DNA of 64,000 nt from Bradyrhizobiaceae bacterium (GTDB lineage Bacteria > Pseudomonadota > Alphaproteobacteria > Rhizobiales > Xanthobacteraceae). The position numbers and the translations under genes are program-made. The notes under the pieces were generated by a model. That model ran no database searches and was not told the DNA's origin. It worked only from the letters and a program-made list of their open reading frames with translations. Location: positions 62,001 to 126,000 of the forward strand of contig RXJJ01000022.1 of NCBI GenBank assembly GCA_003963145.1, read 5' to 3'. Positions 26,574-36,535 of the stretch are shown here, one piece after another. Position 1 is the first letter of the stretch. The number at the start of each line of letters is the position of its first letter.

Positions 26574-28001
26574 ATGATCCGAATATCGACCATTTTCATC
26601 GCCATCTGCATGGTGCTGATCGCAGCGTCGCTGGGTCTGGTTCTGTATTCGCTGGCGGGTCTTGGCGCCTATGAATCGGCGCTGGTGGCGCTGACGGCGC
26701 TGACTTTCCTCATTCTCTACAACGCGGTGTCGATGCGGCTGCGGGACCGGACCGATGTCGGCGGTCAAATCGCCGACCTGTCGCGCGGAACCGCAGATCT
26801 CGCGCGTCAGATCGCCGAGTTCGGCCGTCGGCTGTCTACTGTCGAGGCTCGCATCGCGAGTTCGGAGTCAGCCGGGCAGGAGCGCATGCATGCCGTGATG
26901 GGCGAGATCGGCGAACTCGGCCAGCTGGTTACGCAGCTGGCGGATTCGGTCGCGCTTCACGACGATTTGCTGGCCACCGCGGGCTCCTCAGCCGCAAGTC
27001 TCACAACGGCGGCAAGCCCCGCGCCCGCTCGTCCCGCGACCCAAAGCGATTCCGATGTGGTCGCGCCATTCCCGGCCGCAGCCACCGTCAGCACCGCACC
27101 GGAAACAGCCGCTGCGCCTTCGCCGAAAAGCGGACCGGCCGAAACCGACATTATTGCCGCGATCAAGAGTTCGATCGAAGCTAACCGCATCGATCTTTAC
27201 TTGCAGCCGATGGTCACGCTGCCCCAGCGCAAGGTGCGCTTCTACGAAGCGGTGTCGCGTCTGCGTGACGAGGGCGACAGCATTCTGACGGCGTCAGACT
27301 TCATCGGCCCCGCCGAATCGAGCGGGCTGATCGGCCAGATCGATTACATGGTGATGTTTCGCTGCGTACAGGTGCTCAGACGCCTTCAGGTCCGCAGCAA
27401 GGATGTCGGCGTGTTCTGCAATGTCTCCTCGGCGACGCTCGGCAATCAGGACGTCTTCGCCCAATGCGTCGATTTTCTCGAGGCCAATCGCGCGCTTGCG
27501 CCTTCGCTGGTGTTCGAGTTCAAGCACAGCACCTATCGCAATCTCGGCCCGAAGGAGAGCGAGAACCTCGCGACGCTTCACCGCCTCGGATATTCGTTCT
27601 CCGTCGACAATGTCAGCGATCTACGGATAGACGGCCGCCAGCTGGCCGACCGCGGCGTGCGCTATATAAAAATTCCGGCAAGCCTGCTGCTCGATCAGAA
27701 ACAGCTGTCTTCGGCCGATATCCATGCTGCCGACCTTTCGAGCCTGCTGGGCCGGTTCGGCATCGACCTGATCGCCGAGAAAATCGAAGGCGAGAGGGCC
27801 GTCGTCGATTTGCTGGATTACGATGTGCGGTTCGGTCAAGGCTTCCTGTTTTCCGCGCCGCGACCGCTGCGGCCGGAAAGCGCTCCCGCCGACACCCCAA
27901 AGGCGGCGACACCGGCAGCGGTGACCGCAAATCCGGTTGCCACCGAAAGCCAGCGCCTGACCGGTAACGCCGCCCTCGTCCGCCGCACGGCGCAAAGCTA
28001 A
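26574..28001 (+). CDS. Membrane-anchored degenerate EAL domain protein
   Basis: The product has 475 residues. Two hydrophobic segments at residues about 5-27 and 32-52 are followed by a coiled-coil region (about 60-125), a Pro/Ala/Ser-rich linker (about 140-190) and an EAL-type domain (about 196-430). The EAL motif reads YEAVSR at Glu225; several ligand positions look kept (Asn in NVSS, Lys in IKIP, Glu in AEKIE, Gln in GQGFLF), but the DDFGTG loop is replaced by VDNVSD (Asp345-Asn346). Loss of the second Asp suggests it may not hydrolyse c-di-GMP and could be a binding or regulatory protein. A short gap separates it from the HAD gene. Confidence 0.83.
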   Translation: MIRISTIFIAICMVLIAASLGLVLYSLAGLGAYESALVALTALTFLILYNAVSMRLRDRTDVGGQIADLSRGTADLARQIAEFGRRLSTVEARIASSESAGQERMHAVMGEIGELGQLVTQLADSVALHDDLLATAGSSAASLTTAASPAPARPATQSDSDVVAPFPAAATVSTAPETAAAPSPKSGPAETDIIAAIKSSIEANRIDLYLQPMVTLPQRKVRFYEAVSRLRDEGDSILTASDFIGPAESSGLIGQIDYMVMFRCVQVLRRLQVRSKDVGVFCNVSSATLGNQDVFAQCVDFLEANRALAPSLVFEFKHSTYRNLGPKESENLATLHRLGYSFSVDNVSDLRIDGRQLADRGVRYIKIPASLLLDQKQLSSADIHAADLSSLLGRFGIDLIAEKIEGERAVVDLLDYDVRFGQGFLFSAPRPLRPESAPADTPKAATPAAVTANPVATESQRLTGNAALVRRTAQS

Positions 28002-28028
28002 ATCCCCACCATAGTTCCGGAATGACTG

Positions 28029-28886
28029 ATGACTCTCCGTTTCGTCGACCATTTGCGCGACCTCACGCAGGAGGTCGATGTCATTCTTTGCGACATCTGG
28101 GGCGTGATCCACGATGGCGTGGTGGCTTTTCCCGAGGCTTGCGGAGCGCTGCAGACGTTCCGCAAAAACGGGGGCACCGTGGTGATGCTGACCAACTCCC
28201 CGCGTCCGGCGGACGGCGTCCAGCGCCAGCTTCGCCGCCTCAATGTTTCGGACGAGACCTATGACGCCATCGTTTCGTCCGGCGATCTGACGCGCAGCTA
28301 TGTCGCGGCCCATCCCGATCAGTCGGTCTACCAGATCGGTCCCGATCATCACGGTCCGACCCTCAGGGGACTGAACGTGAGGGACGCGCCGCTGGAGCAG
28401 GCCGATTACATCGTCTGCATCGGTCCGGTGAATGATGAGGTGGATACGCCCGAGGATTATCGCGATCTTCTGGTGCAAGCCCGCAAACGGAATCTCACCA
28501 TGATCTGCGCCAATCCCGACATCATTGTCGAGCGCGGCGATCGCATGGTGTATTGCGCCGGGGCGATCGCGGAACTTTACCGCGAGCTCGGCGGCGAGGT
28601 GATCTTCTACGGCAAGCCGCACCGCCCGGCCTATGACCGGGCCATTGCTCTCGCGGCGAGCAAGCGCGGACAAACGACTGCGGCGCAGCGGATGCTGGCG
28701 ATCGGCGATTCGGTGCGAACGGATCTGGCCGGCGCAAAGAATATCGGGGTCGATTGCCTGTTCGTCACCCGCGGCATCCATTCGGCGGACTTTGCCAGCA
28801 TTCAGGAAATCGACGACTTCACCGTCACCCGCCTGTTCGGCGAGACCGGCGCACCGAAGGCCCTTTCGCGCGGCCTCAAATGGTAG
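28029..28886 (+). CDS. HAD-type hydrolase of the TIGR01459 / NagD-like family
   Basis: The 285-residue protein has HAD motif I as LCDIWGVIHDG (Asp-x-Trp in place of Asp-x-Asp), motif II as MLTNSPRP, motif III lysine in YGKPHRPAYD, and motif IV in GDSVRTDLAGAKN. The change of the second motif I Asp to Trp is a feature of this alphaproteobacterial family. Such enzymes are phosphatases of the NagD/PGP group with unknown physiological substrate. The start ATG is 28 bases after the EAL gene stop, so they may share a transcript. Confidence 0.87.
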   Translation: MTLRFVDHLRDLTQEVDVILCDIWGVIHDGVVAFPEACGALQTFRKNGGTVVMLTNSPRPADGVQRQLRRLNVSDETYDAIVSSGDLTRSYVAAHPDQSVYQIGPDHHGPTLRGLNVRDAPLEQADYIVCIGPVNDEVDTPEDYRDLLVQARKRNLTMICANPDIIVERGDRMVYCAGAIAELYRELGGEVIFYGKPHRPAYDRAIALAASKRGQTTAAQRMLAIGDSVRTDLAGAKNIGVDCLFVTRGIHSADFASIQEIDDFTVTRLFGETGAPKALSRGLKW

Positions 28887-28897
28887 ACGCAAATAAA

Positions 28898-28919
28898 ATG
28901 CCCGGCACAGGCCGGGCAT
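28898..28919 (-). terminator. Rho-independent terminator (cheY side, possibly bidirectional)
   Basis: ATGCCCGGC-ACAG-GCCGGGCAT is a perfect 9-base stem with a 4-base loop between the convergent HAD and cheY genes. Read on the minus strand it is followed by TTTTATTTG, so it should end the cheY mRNA. On the plus strand no T-run follows, so for the HAD gene it would be weak. Confidence 0.72.
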
Positions 28920-28942
28920 GCAGAAACATTATGATGCGAAAC

Positions 28943-29335
28943 TTACGCCGGCAAATCCGGGAATACCGCGTCGATCTTGCTCTTCAGCGTCGCCGCATTG
29001 AACGGCTTGACGATGTAGTTGTTCACGCCGGCCTTCTTGGCGGCAATGACATTCTCGGTTTTCGATTCCGCCGTGATCATGATGAAAGGGGTGGTGGCGA
29101 GGTTCGGATCGCCCCGCACTTCCTTGAGCAGGTCGTAACCGGTCATCGGCTCCATGTTCCAGTCCGAAATTACCAGCCCGTATTTCTTTCCGCGCAGCTT
29201 GGTGAGTGCAGCCGATCCATCGCTGGCGTCGTCGATGTTCTCAAAGCCAAGTTGTTTCAAAAGATTGCGGATGATGCGGATCATGGTGCTGTAATCGTCC
29301 ACCACCAGCACCGGCATCGAAAGGTCCATCGCCAT
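28943..29335 (-). CDS. cheY: Single-domain response regulator CheY
   Basis: This receiver domain stands alone (130 residues). Acidic pair Asp13-Asp14, phospho-acceptor Asp58 in LVISDWNMEPMTG, Thr in MITAES and Lys in IVKPF are intact. LVVDDYSTMIRIIRNLLKQLGFENIDDA closely follows CheY of E. coli, so it is a motor-binding CheY rather than a DivK-like regulator. The ATG at 29335 has AGGAA 8 bases upstream; the longer upstream frame is not coding. No chemotaxis kinase gene is adjacent. A CheZ-like gene lies at the right edge of the window. Confidence 0.87.
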   Translation of the reverse strand: MAMDLSMPVLVVDDYSTMIRIIRNLLKQLGFENIDDASDGSAALTKLRGKKYGLVISDWNMEPMTGYDLLKEVRGDPNLATTPFIMITAESKTENVIAAKKAGVNNYIVKPFNAATLKSKIDAVFPDLPA

Positions 29336-29563
29336 CGTTCGTTTTCCTTGCGCCCCCACGGACGCGCCTGATCGGACTCGCTGCACCCTGGACGCGTCAG
29401 GACCGCCGATCACGTCTCGGTTATTGAACAGCAATACCAGCCCGGTTTAAACAGCCCGTTAATCGGACGGTCCAAGGCGTGCAGGAAATCGACTGGTATC
29501 TTGACTTACCGCCGCACTGGCCCTCAGGTCCCCCGCATATTTTCCAGACCCATCTCGCTTGTC

Positions 29564-30547
29564 ATGACAACCAGCTTCACCATCATCCGCGACGCAACGC
29601 CTGCCAGCGCCATCGAAAAAGGGGCGGTTGTTGCGCTCGGCAATTTCGACGGCGTGCATCTGGGACATCGCGCCGTGATCGCGGCGGCCATTGAAATGGC
29701 GCGGCAAAATCGCCGCCCGGCTTTGGCCCTGACGTTCGAACCGCATCCGCGCAGCTTTTTCAATCCAAGCGCCCCGCATTTTCGCCTCGCGGACGAAAGA
29801 GCAAAGCTGCGTCTGCTCGCGGGTACCGGACTTGACGGCGCGGTGGTCCTGAGTTTCGGCGCCGGGCGCGCCGCGACCACAGCGCAGGACTTCATTAACC
29901 AGGAATTGATGGCGCGGCTCGGCGTGACCGGCGTATCCGTCGGCGATGACTTCCATTTCGGCAAGGGCCGCGGCGGCTCGCCGGCTTTGCTGGCCGCCGA
30001 AGCGCCGAGGCTCGGGTTCGAGGTTCGCATCCAGAACCATGTGGATCTTTTGGGCCAACCAATTTCCTCAAGCACAATCCGCACCGCTCTTTCCGAAGGG
30101 CGCGTGGATGAGGCGAGCGCGATGCTGGGCGGACCATGGTTCGTCACCGGCGAGGTCATTCACGGCGACAAGCGCGGCCGCGATCTCGGCTATCCCACCG
30201 CCAATATCCGCCTCGATCCGAACACCGGGCTCAGACACGGCATCTATGCCGTTCGTGTCGGAATGGGTGCCGGCAGTGACAGCCGCCGGTACGATGGCGT
30301 GGCTAGTTTCGGCCGGCGCCCCACTTTCGATAATGGCGCGCCCCTGCTGGAGGTCTTTCTGTTCGATTTCAAAGGCGATCTTTACGGCAAGGACCTCGAT
30401 ATCGCCTTCATCGGATTTATCCGCGATGAACTGAAATTCGACAATATCGACGCTCTGGTGAGGCAGATGAACGATGACAGCGCCAGGGCGAAGGTCCTTC
30501 TCGCCGCCTCGCACGGCGCATTCCCGAAACTGGGGAATATCGGCTAG
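29564..30547 (+). CDS. ribF: Bifunctional riboflavin kinase / FAD synthetase
   Basis: RibF phosphorylates riboflavin to FMN and adenylates FMN to FAD. The 327-residue protein has the nucleotidyltransferase N-terminal half (VVALGNFDGVHLGHRAVI, LTFEPHPRSFF, VGDDFHFGKGRGGS, SSSTIRTALSEG) and the riboflavin kinase C-terminal half (VIHGDKRGRDLGYPTANI, GVASFGRRPTFDN, LYGKDLDIAFIGFIRDELKF). The ATG at 29564 has no clear Shine-Dalgarno; a start at 29501 would add 21 residues of unlikely character. ileS follows after 88 bases, and ileS-lspA forms an operon. Confidence 0.94.
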   Translation: MTTSFTIIRDATPASAIEKGAVVALGNFDGVHLGHRAVIAAAIEMARQNRRPALALTFEPHPRSFFNPSAPHFRLADERAKLRLLAGTGLDGAVVLSFGAGRAATTAQDFINQELMARLGVTGVSVGDDFHFGKGRGGSPALLAAEAPRLGFEVRIQNHVDLLGQPISSSTIRTALSEGRVDEASAMLGGPWFVTGEVIHGDKRGRDLGYPTANIRLDPNTGLRHGIYAVRVGMGAGSDSRRYDGVASFGRRPTFDNGAPLLEVFLFDFKGDLYGKDLDIAFIGFIRDELKFDNIDALVRQMNDDSARAKVLLAASHGAFPKLGNIG

Positions 30548-30635
30548 AAATATCGGGGCCGTATGAGAACGTAACGACCGATTTCCCTGTCAATCGGCTT
30601 CCCCCTCACCGCCAAAACGCGCTATTCACCACGCC

Positions 30636-33600
30636 ATGACCGACAAGCCCAAAGCCGGCGCCCCGAAGTCAGACGGGCCGGACTACTCCAAGACGCTTTA
30701 TCTGCCGCAAACGGAATTCCCGATGCGAGCGGGCCTGCCGCAGCGCGAGCCGGAAATTCTGGCGCGCTGGAACGAGATCGATCTCTACGGCAAGCTGCGC
30801 GACAGCGCGAAAGGCCGCACCAAGTTCGTGCTGCATGATGGGCCGCCCTATGCCAACGGCAACATTCATATCGGGCACGCGCTGAACAAAATCCTGAAAG
30901 ATCTGGTGACCAAGAGTCAGCAGATGCTCGGCTTCGACTCCAATTATGTGCCCGGATGGGATTGCCACGGTCTTCCGATCGAATGGAAGATCGAGGAAGA
31001 AAACTACCGTTCCAAAGGCAAGCAGAAACCGGACCTGAAAAACTCGGCCGCGATGCTGGCGTTCCGCGGCGAATGCCGCGCCTATGCCGAGCACTGGGTC
31101 GGCGTGCAGCGCGAGGAGTTCAAGCGCCTCGGCGTGATCGGCGATTGGGCGCATCCCTACACCACGATGAGCTTTCCGGCCGAAGCGCAGATTGCGCGCG
31201 AACTGATGAAGTTCGCCGCCAACGGCACGCTCTATCGCGGTTCGAAGCCTGTGATGTGGAGCGTGGTGGAGAAGACCGCGCTCGCCGAAGCGGAGGTCGA
31301 ATACGAGGACTACACCTCAGATACCGTGTGGGTGAAGTTTCCCGTCGCACAGGTGGAGTTGCCCTCAGGCAAGGATGCTTCTCCCGCGATTGTCGAAGCG
31401 GTCGGCGATGCTGCCGTCGTGATCTGGACCACGACACCATGGACGCTGCCCGGCAACCGCGCGATCAGCTTTTCCTCGAAAATCGCTTACGGTCTTTACA
31501 AAGTTACTGACGCACCCTCCGACAACTGGGCGAAGACCGGCGACACGCTGATCCTTGCTGACAAGCTGGCGGAAGACGTCTTCAAACAGGCGCGAGTCAC
31601 CAGCTTCGAGCGAATTGGCGACATCCCTTCAGACGTCCTCGCCGCGATGGAATGCGCGCATCCGTTCGCTGGATTTGATGGCGGCTATGAATTCCGCGTG
31701 CCGCTACTGAATGGCGATCATGTCACAGACGACACCGGCACAGGTTTCGTTCACACCGCGCCGGGCCATGGCCGCGAGGACTTCGACATCTGGACTGAAC
31801 ATGCACGCGAGCTCGAAGCGCGCGGTATCAGCTCAAGCATTCCCTACACTGTCGACGCCGATGGCGCGCTGACCGCACAGGCTCCCGGCTTCACCGGCAA
31901 GCGCGTATTGACCGACAAGGGCGAGAAGGGCGACGCCAACGAAGCCGTCATCAAGGCCCTGATCGAGCGCGGCGCTCTGCTCGCACGCGGGCGGCTGAAG
32001 CATCAATATCCCCATTCTTGGCGCTCGAAAAAGCCGGTGATCTTCCGCAACACGCCGCAATGGTTCATTGCGATGGACAAGGATATCGTCGACGCTTCGA
32101 CAAAGGCCGGAACCAAAGCCAAGCCTGGTGACACACTGCGCCGCCGCGCGCTGCAGGCGATCGAAGTCACGCGCTGGGTGCCCGAGCAGGGCCAGAACCG
32201 TATCACCGGCATGATTGCCGGCCGGCCCGACTGGGTGATTTCACGCCAGCGCGCATGGGGCGTGCCTATCACCGTGTTCGTGCGCGAAACCGGCGATGGT
32301 TCAGCCGAAATCCTGCAAGATGAGGCCGTCAACGCGCGCATCGCCGACGCATTTGAGAAAGAAGGCGCGGATGCGTGGTACGCGGAAGGCGCGCGGGAAC
32401 GCTTTCTCGGCTCGCTGAGCAACGAAGCGTGGCAGAAGGTCGACGACGTTCTCGACGTCTGGTTCGATTCCGGTTCGACCCACGCGTTCGTGCTGGAGGA
32501 CCCCGTTCATTTCCCGGGTCTGGCCGGGATCAGGCGGAAGGTCGACGGCGGCAACGACACCGTGATGTACCTCGAGGGCAGCGACCAGCATCGCGGCTGG
32601 TTTCATTCCTCGCTACTCGAGAGCTGCGGCACGCGCGGCCGTGCGCCCTATGACGTGGTTCTGACCCACGGCTTCACGCTGGACGAGAACGGCCGCAAGA
32701 TGTCGAAGTCGCTCGGCAACACCACCGCGCCGCAGGACGTCATCAAGCAATCCGGCGCGGACATTCTGCGCCTTTGGGTCGCGGCATCGGATTACTCCGA
32801 CGATCTGCGCATCGGCCCGGAAATCCTGAAGAACACCATCGAGACCTATCGCAAGCTGCGCAACACCATCCGCTGGATGCTGGGCACGCTGCACCATTAT
32901 ACGCCTGCCGATACGGTGGCGCAGTCCGACATGCCCGAACTCGAACGGCTGATGCTGCATGAACTCAGCCGCGTCGATGCCGTCGTGCGCAAGGCCTATG
33001 CGGAATTCGACTACAAGACCATCATCGCCGCGCTGACGAATTTCATGAACACCGAACTGTCGGCGTTCTATTTCGATATTCGCAAGGACGCGCTGTATTG
33101 CGATCCGCCGTCGTCGCTGACGCGCAAGGCCGCTTTGACGACGGTCAATATCCTGTGCGACGCCATTATCAAATGGCTGGCTCCCATCCTCAGCTTCACC
33201 TGCGAAGAGGCGTGGCAGCTTTATCGGCCGACCGAGGCTGTCTCGATTCATTTGACCCAATTTCCCGATGGACTGAACGATTATCTTGACGATGCACTGG
33301 CGAAAAAATGGGACACCATCCGTGACATTCGCCGTGTCGTCACGGGCGCGCTGGAAATCGAGCGCGCCGCCAAGCGCATCGGATCTTCGCTCGAGGCGTC
33401 GCCGCTGGTTTACGTCTCCAATATGGAACTGCTCGGCGTGCTGGCCGATGTCGATCTGGCCGAAATCTGCATCACATCGAACGCCATGGTGACCAACGAT
33501 GACGCCCCGGCGGACGCTTTCAGGCTTAGCGATGTGTCCGGGGTTGCCGTTGTCGTTGAAAAAGCCGTCGGCAGGAAATGCGCCCGCTCGTGGAAAATTC

Positions 33601-33698
33601 TTCCCACGGTCGGCGACGATCCTGACTATCCCGACGTATCGCCGCGCGACGCACAGGCGTTGCGCGAACTGAAGGCGCTTGGAAAGGCCGTGGCGTGA
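30636..33698 (+). CDS. ileS: Isoleucyl-tRNA synthetase
   Basis: IleRS charges tRNA-Ile and edits valine. The 1020-residue class I enzyme has HIGH at residues 78-81 (NGNIHIGH), the connective-peptide editing domain (about 190-430, including [19 protein letters not shown]), KMSKS at 688-692 and an anticodon-binding helical domain. The C-terminal zinc finger of the family is degenerate: only KCARSWKI remains, with Ser in place of the second Cys, and the second Cys pair is absent. The stop overlaps the GTG of lspA by 4 bases. Confidence 0.97.
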   Translation: MTDKPKAGAPKSDGPDYSKTLYLPQTEFPMRAGLPQREPEILARWNEIDLYGKLRDSAKGRTKFVLHDGPPYANGNIHIGHALNKILKDLVTKSQQMLGFDSNYVPGWDCHGLPIEWKIEEENYRSKGKQKPDLKNSAAMLAFRGECRAYAEHWVGVQREEFKRLGVIGDWAHPYTTMSFPAEAQIARELMKFAANGTLYRGSKPVMWSVVEKTALAEAEVEYEDYTSDTVWVKFPVAQVELPSGKDASPAIVEAVGDAAVVIWTTTPWTLPGNRAISFSSKIAYGLYKVTDAPSDNWAKTGDTLILADKLAEDVFKQARVTSFERIGDIPSDVLAAMECAHPFAGFDGGYEFRVPLLNGDHVTDDTGTGFVHTAPGHGREDFDIWTEHARELEARGISSSIPYTVDADGALTAQAPGFTGKRVLTDKGEKGDANEAVIKALIERGALLARGRLKHQYPHSWRSKKPVIFRNTPQWFIAMDKDIVDASTKAGTKAKPGDTLRRRALQAIEVTRWVPEQGQNRITGMIAGRPDWVISRQRAWGVPITVFVRETGDGSAEILQDEAVNARIADAFEKEGADAWYAEGARERFLGSLSNEAWQKVDDVLDVWFDSGSTHAFVLEDPVHFPGLAGIRRKVDGGNDTVMYLEGSDQHRGWFHSSLLESCGTRGRAPYDVVLTHGFTLDENGRKMSKSLGNTTAPQDVIKQSGADILRLWVAASDYSDDLRIGPEILKNTIETYRKLRNTIRWMLGTLHHYTPADTVAQSDMPELERLMLHELSRVDAVVRKAYAEFDYKTIIAALTNFMNTELSAFYFDIRKDALYCDPPSSLTRKAALTTVNILCDAIIKWLAPILSFTCEEAWQLYRPTEAVSIHLTQFPDGLNDYLDDALAKKWDTIRDIRRVVTGALEIERAAKRIGSSLEASPLVYVSNMELLGVLADVDLAEICITSNAMVTNDDAPADAFRLSDVSGVAVVVEKAVGRKCARSWKILPTVGDDPDYPDVSPRDAQALRELKALGKAVA

Positions 33699-34192
33699 CC
33701 CCGACGCTGCGCGCCGGCGTGACAGCGGCCATGATTGCCCTTGTGCTCGACCAGGCGTCCAAACTCTGGCTGCTTTATATTTTCGAGATCGGCCGGCGCG
33801 GATCGGTCTCTGTCACGCCGTTCTTCGATCTCGTGCTGGCGTGGAACACAGGCATCAGTTACGGCTGGTTCCAGAATCAGGATGCAACCGGGCAGACGAT
33901 TCTGGTCGTGGTGAAGATCGTCGCCGTGCTGTTGCTGGCGCTCTGGATGGCACGCTCGAACACCCGTCTGGCCGCGATCGGGCTCGGCCTCATCATCGGT
34001 GGGGCCATTGGCAACACCATCGACCGGTTCGCCTATGGCGCCGTGGTCGATTTCGCCCTTTTGCACGCTCGAATCGGTGGCACAACCTACAACTGGTACG
34101 TCTTTAACCTTGCCGACGTGGCCATCGTTGCCGGGGTTGCCGCCCTGCTGTATGACAGCTTCCTGGGCCCTGCCGCCGTAAAAAGGCCCTGA
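33695..34192 (+). CDS. lspA: Lipoprotein signal peptidase (signal peptidase II)
   Basis: LspA cleaves the signal peptide of lipoproteins after Lgt has added diacylglycerol. The 165-residue protein has four hydrophobic segments. Catalytic aspartates are Asp119 (AVVDF) and Asp141 (VFNLADVAI), and GAIGNTIDR is the family motif. The GTG start overlaps the ileS stop. It is 105 bases upstream of a secreted-protein gene. Confidence 0.95.
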   Translation: MTPTLRAGVTAAMIALVLDQASKLWLLYIFEIGRRGSVSVTPFFDLVLAWNTGISYGWFQNQDATGQTILVVVKIVAVLLLALWMARSNTRLAAIGLGLIIGGAIGNTIDRFAYGAVVDFALLHARIGGTTYNWYVFNLADVAIVAGVAALLYDSFLGPAAVKRP

Positions 34193-34297
34193 TAATCGCC
34201 AAAATTCGTAGGCGAAACAGCCCGGATTGCCGGAATTTCATTTGGATTTCCCAAAGGCATTTGGTTTGTTTCAGGCTCAACGGATCGGGATGACATC

Positions 34298-35038
34298 ATG
34301 AAGGGCGAGACCGCAAAATCCGGTTTTCAGGCCGTCTGGCAGTTCCCTCGGCAGTTCTCGGCCCGGAATACCCTGCTGCGTACGCTCCGGCTCTCGGCGA
34401 CCGCGGTCGGCATCATTTTGGCCTTGGCGGGCATCGCCCGCGCCGGGGACGATGACGACGAACAGCCTCAGAGCAGCTTCGAACAGGGCATCGTCAAGAA
34501 CCTGATCGAAGGTCTCGCCGGCCAGAATATGGACGATTCGAAAATCGAATACCGCGAGCGCTCTCCACTGGTCGTGCCCAAGAGCAACAACCTGCCGCCG
34601 CCAGCACCGAAGAAAACGAAATTCGGTGGAAACTGGCCCAAGGATCCTGACGAGCAGGCGCGCCGCGAGGCGATTGCCGCCGCCAAGGAAGGGCCGGTCG
34701 ACCCGCGGGAGGCCGCTCGTCCGGTCATGCCGAGCGAGCTCGCCATCCGCAAACCCAAGAGCAAGGACGACACCAGCCCGCAATCGGCCGTGCCCTATGT
34801 CAATCAGATCCTGAACCCTTCACAGCTCGGCTACAATGGTGGGTTGTTCAGCGGCATGTTCGGAAGCAAGGAAGAGAAAACCAAGTTCAAGGAAGAGCCG
34901 AAGCGCGAGGCTCTGACGCAGCCGCCGGTCGGCTATCAGACACCGTCGCCGAATTACAGCTATGGCACCGGCGGTTCGTCCGCGAAGACTCCGGAGGTCT
35001 ATAATCCGATTACGGACAAGGGAACGGTCCAGAGATAA
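34298..35038 (+). CDS. Secreted protein of unknown function between lspA and M16 genes
   Basis: The product has 246 residues. The first 50 hold a basic N-terminus and a hydrophobic segment ending GIARAGDDDDEQ, so it is exported or membrane-tethered. The rest is polar, rich in Pro, Lys, Glu and Ser, with no cysteine, likely disordered (YRERSPLVVPKSNNLPPPAPKKTKFGGNWPKDP; PNYSYGTGGSSAKTPEVYNP). I do not recognise a known domain. Its position, after lspA and before two M16 peptidases, suggests a periplasmic partner or substrate of the peptidases, as inference only. Confidence 0.75.
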   Translation: MKGETAKSGFQAVWQFPRQFSARNTLLRTLRLSATAVGIILALAGIARAGDDDDEQPQSSFEQGIVKNLIEGLAGQNMDDSKIEYRERSPLVVPKSNNLPPPAPKKTKFGGNWPKDPDEQARREAIAAAKEGPVDPREAARPVMPSELAIRKPKSKDDTSPQSAVPYVNQILNPSQLGYNGGLFSGMFGSKEEKTKFKEEPKREALTQPPVGYQTPSPNYSYGTGGSSAKTPEVYNPITDKGTVQR

Positions 35039-35137
35039 GTTCGTCGCGTCTGTCGGGGATTTGCTCTTGGTCTCTCTTGCGCAAAAGACGCTTGAAGAGT
35101 TCGCGTCAAAATGGTCCTCGGGACCCGATAGGATAGC

Positions 35138-36535
35138 ATGACAATTTCTTTCAAAATTCGTTGCGCTCCGTTGAGCGCAAAGCTCGGTGCTGTGATCCTT
35201 GCTGTGATCCTTGCAGCGGCCCCCGCAAGCGCACAGACTCATCCTCCTGAAAAAGTCTCGACCTTCATGCTGGCCAACGGCCTGCAGGTCGTGGTGATAC
35301 CCGATCACCGTACGCCGACAGTGACGCAAATGACCTGGTACAAGGTCGGCTCGGCCGACGAGACGCCGGGCAAGTCCGGTCTTGCCCATTTTCTCGAGCA
35401 CCTGATGTTCAAGGGTACGGCAAAACATCCGGTCGGCGAGTTCTCGCAGACCGTGGGGCGCGTGGGCGGCAATGAAAACGCCTTCACCTCGACCGACTAC
35501 ACGGCCTATTACCAGAGCGTGCCGCGTGACAAGCTCGATACCATGATGGAGTTCGAAGCCGACCGCATGACCGGGCTTGTGCTCAAGGACGAGAACGTGC
35601 TGCCCGAGCGCGATGTGGTTCTGGAAGAATACAACATGCGTGTCGCCAATAGCCCGGATGCACGGCTCACCGAGCAGATCATGGCGGCGCTTTACCTCAA
35701 TCATCCCTACGGACGGCCGGTGATCGGCTGGCACTCGGAAATCGAGAAGCTCAACCGCGAGGATGCGCTGGCCTTCTACAAGAGGTTCTATGCCCCCAAC
35801 AACGCCACGCTGGTGATCGCGGGCGATGTGACTGCCGACGACATCAGACCCAAAATCGAGGCGACATTCGGCAAGATTCCGCCGCAGCCGAATATTGCGC
35901 CCAAACGCACCCGCCCGCAGGAGCCTCAGCCCGCCGGCCCGCGCACCGTCACTCTCGCCGATCCGCGCGTCGAGCAGCCGACCATGCGCCGCTATTATCT
36001 GGTGCCGTCGGCCCTCACCGCCGCCGCCGGCGAAAGCGAGGCGCTCGAAGTTCTGGCGCAGCTTCTGGGTAGCGGCAGCAATTCATATCTTTATCAGGCC
36101 CTCGTAGTGGACAAGCCGCTCGCGATCAGCACCGGCGCCTGGTATCAGGGAACGGCGATTGACGATACGCAATTCGCCATCTCGGTCACGCCCAAGGCAG
36201 GCGTCACTTTCCCGCAGATTGAACAGGCGGCCGAAAGCGTAATCGCCGACATCGCGCGCAATCCCGTGCCGTCTTCTGATCTCGAACGCGCCAAAACGCA
36301 ACTAATCGCCGAATCGGTCTATGCGCAGGACAGCCAGAGCACGCTGGCGCGCTGGTACGGCGCCGCCATTACCGTTGGCATGAAGGCCGACGATATCAAG
36401 ACCTGGCCGGATCGCATTCGTGCCGTCACCGCCGCGCAAGTCAGCCAGGCCGCGCAGAAGTGGCTCGACAACAAGCGCTCCGTGACCGGCTATCTCGTCA
36501 AGGAAACCACAAAGCGCGAGGAGAAGCGGTCGTGA
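35138..36535 (+). CDS. Periplasmic M16 family zinc metallopeptidase (active subunit)
   Basis: The product has 465 residues. A signal peptide (LGAVILAVILAAAPASA, cleavage before QTH) places it in the periplasm. The inverted zinc motif HFLEH (84-88) with the distal glutamate in LEEYNMR (163-164) is complete, so it should be an active metallopeptidase. The later parts are the paired M16 homology domain (PAGPRTVTLADPRVEQP ...). A 12-base tandem duplication lies in the signal-peptide region (35189-35212). The stop overlaps the start of the second M16 gene, so the two are translated together. Confidence 0.92.
   Translation: MTISFKIRCAPLSAKLGAVILAVILAAAPASAQTHPPEKVSTFMLANGLQVVVIPDHRTPTVTQMTWYKVGSADETPGKSGLAHFLEHLMFKGTAKHPVGEFSQTVGRVGGNENAFTSTDYTAYYQSVPRDKLDTMMEFEADRMTGLVLKDENVLPERDVVLEEYNMRVANSPDARLTEQIMAALYLNHPYGRPVIGWHSEIEKLNREDALAFYKRFYAPNNATLVIAGDVTADDIRPKIEATFGKIPPQPNIAPKRTRPQEPQPAGPRTVTLADPRVEQPTMRRYYLVPSALTAAAGESEALEVLAQLLGSGSNSYLYQALVVDKPLAISTGAWYQGTAIDDTQFAISVTPKAGVTFPQIEQAAESVIADIARNPVPSSDLERAKTQLIAESVYAQDSQSTLARWYGAAITVGMKADDIKTWPDRIRAVTAAQVSQAAQKWLDNKRSVTGYLVKETTKREEKRS

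Noticed and set aside
29447-29462. Possible CtrA site between cheY and ribF (TTAA ... TTAA)
   Set aside because: The spacing is 8 bases, not the required 7.
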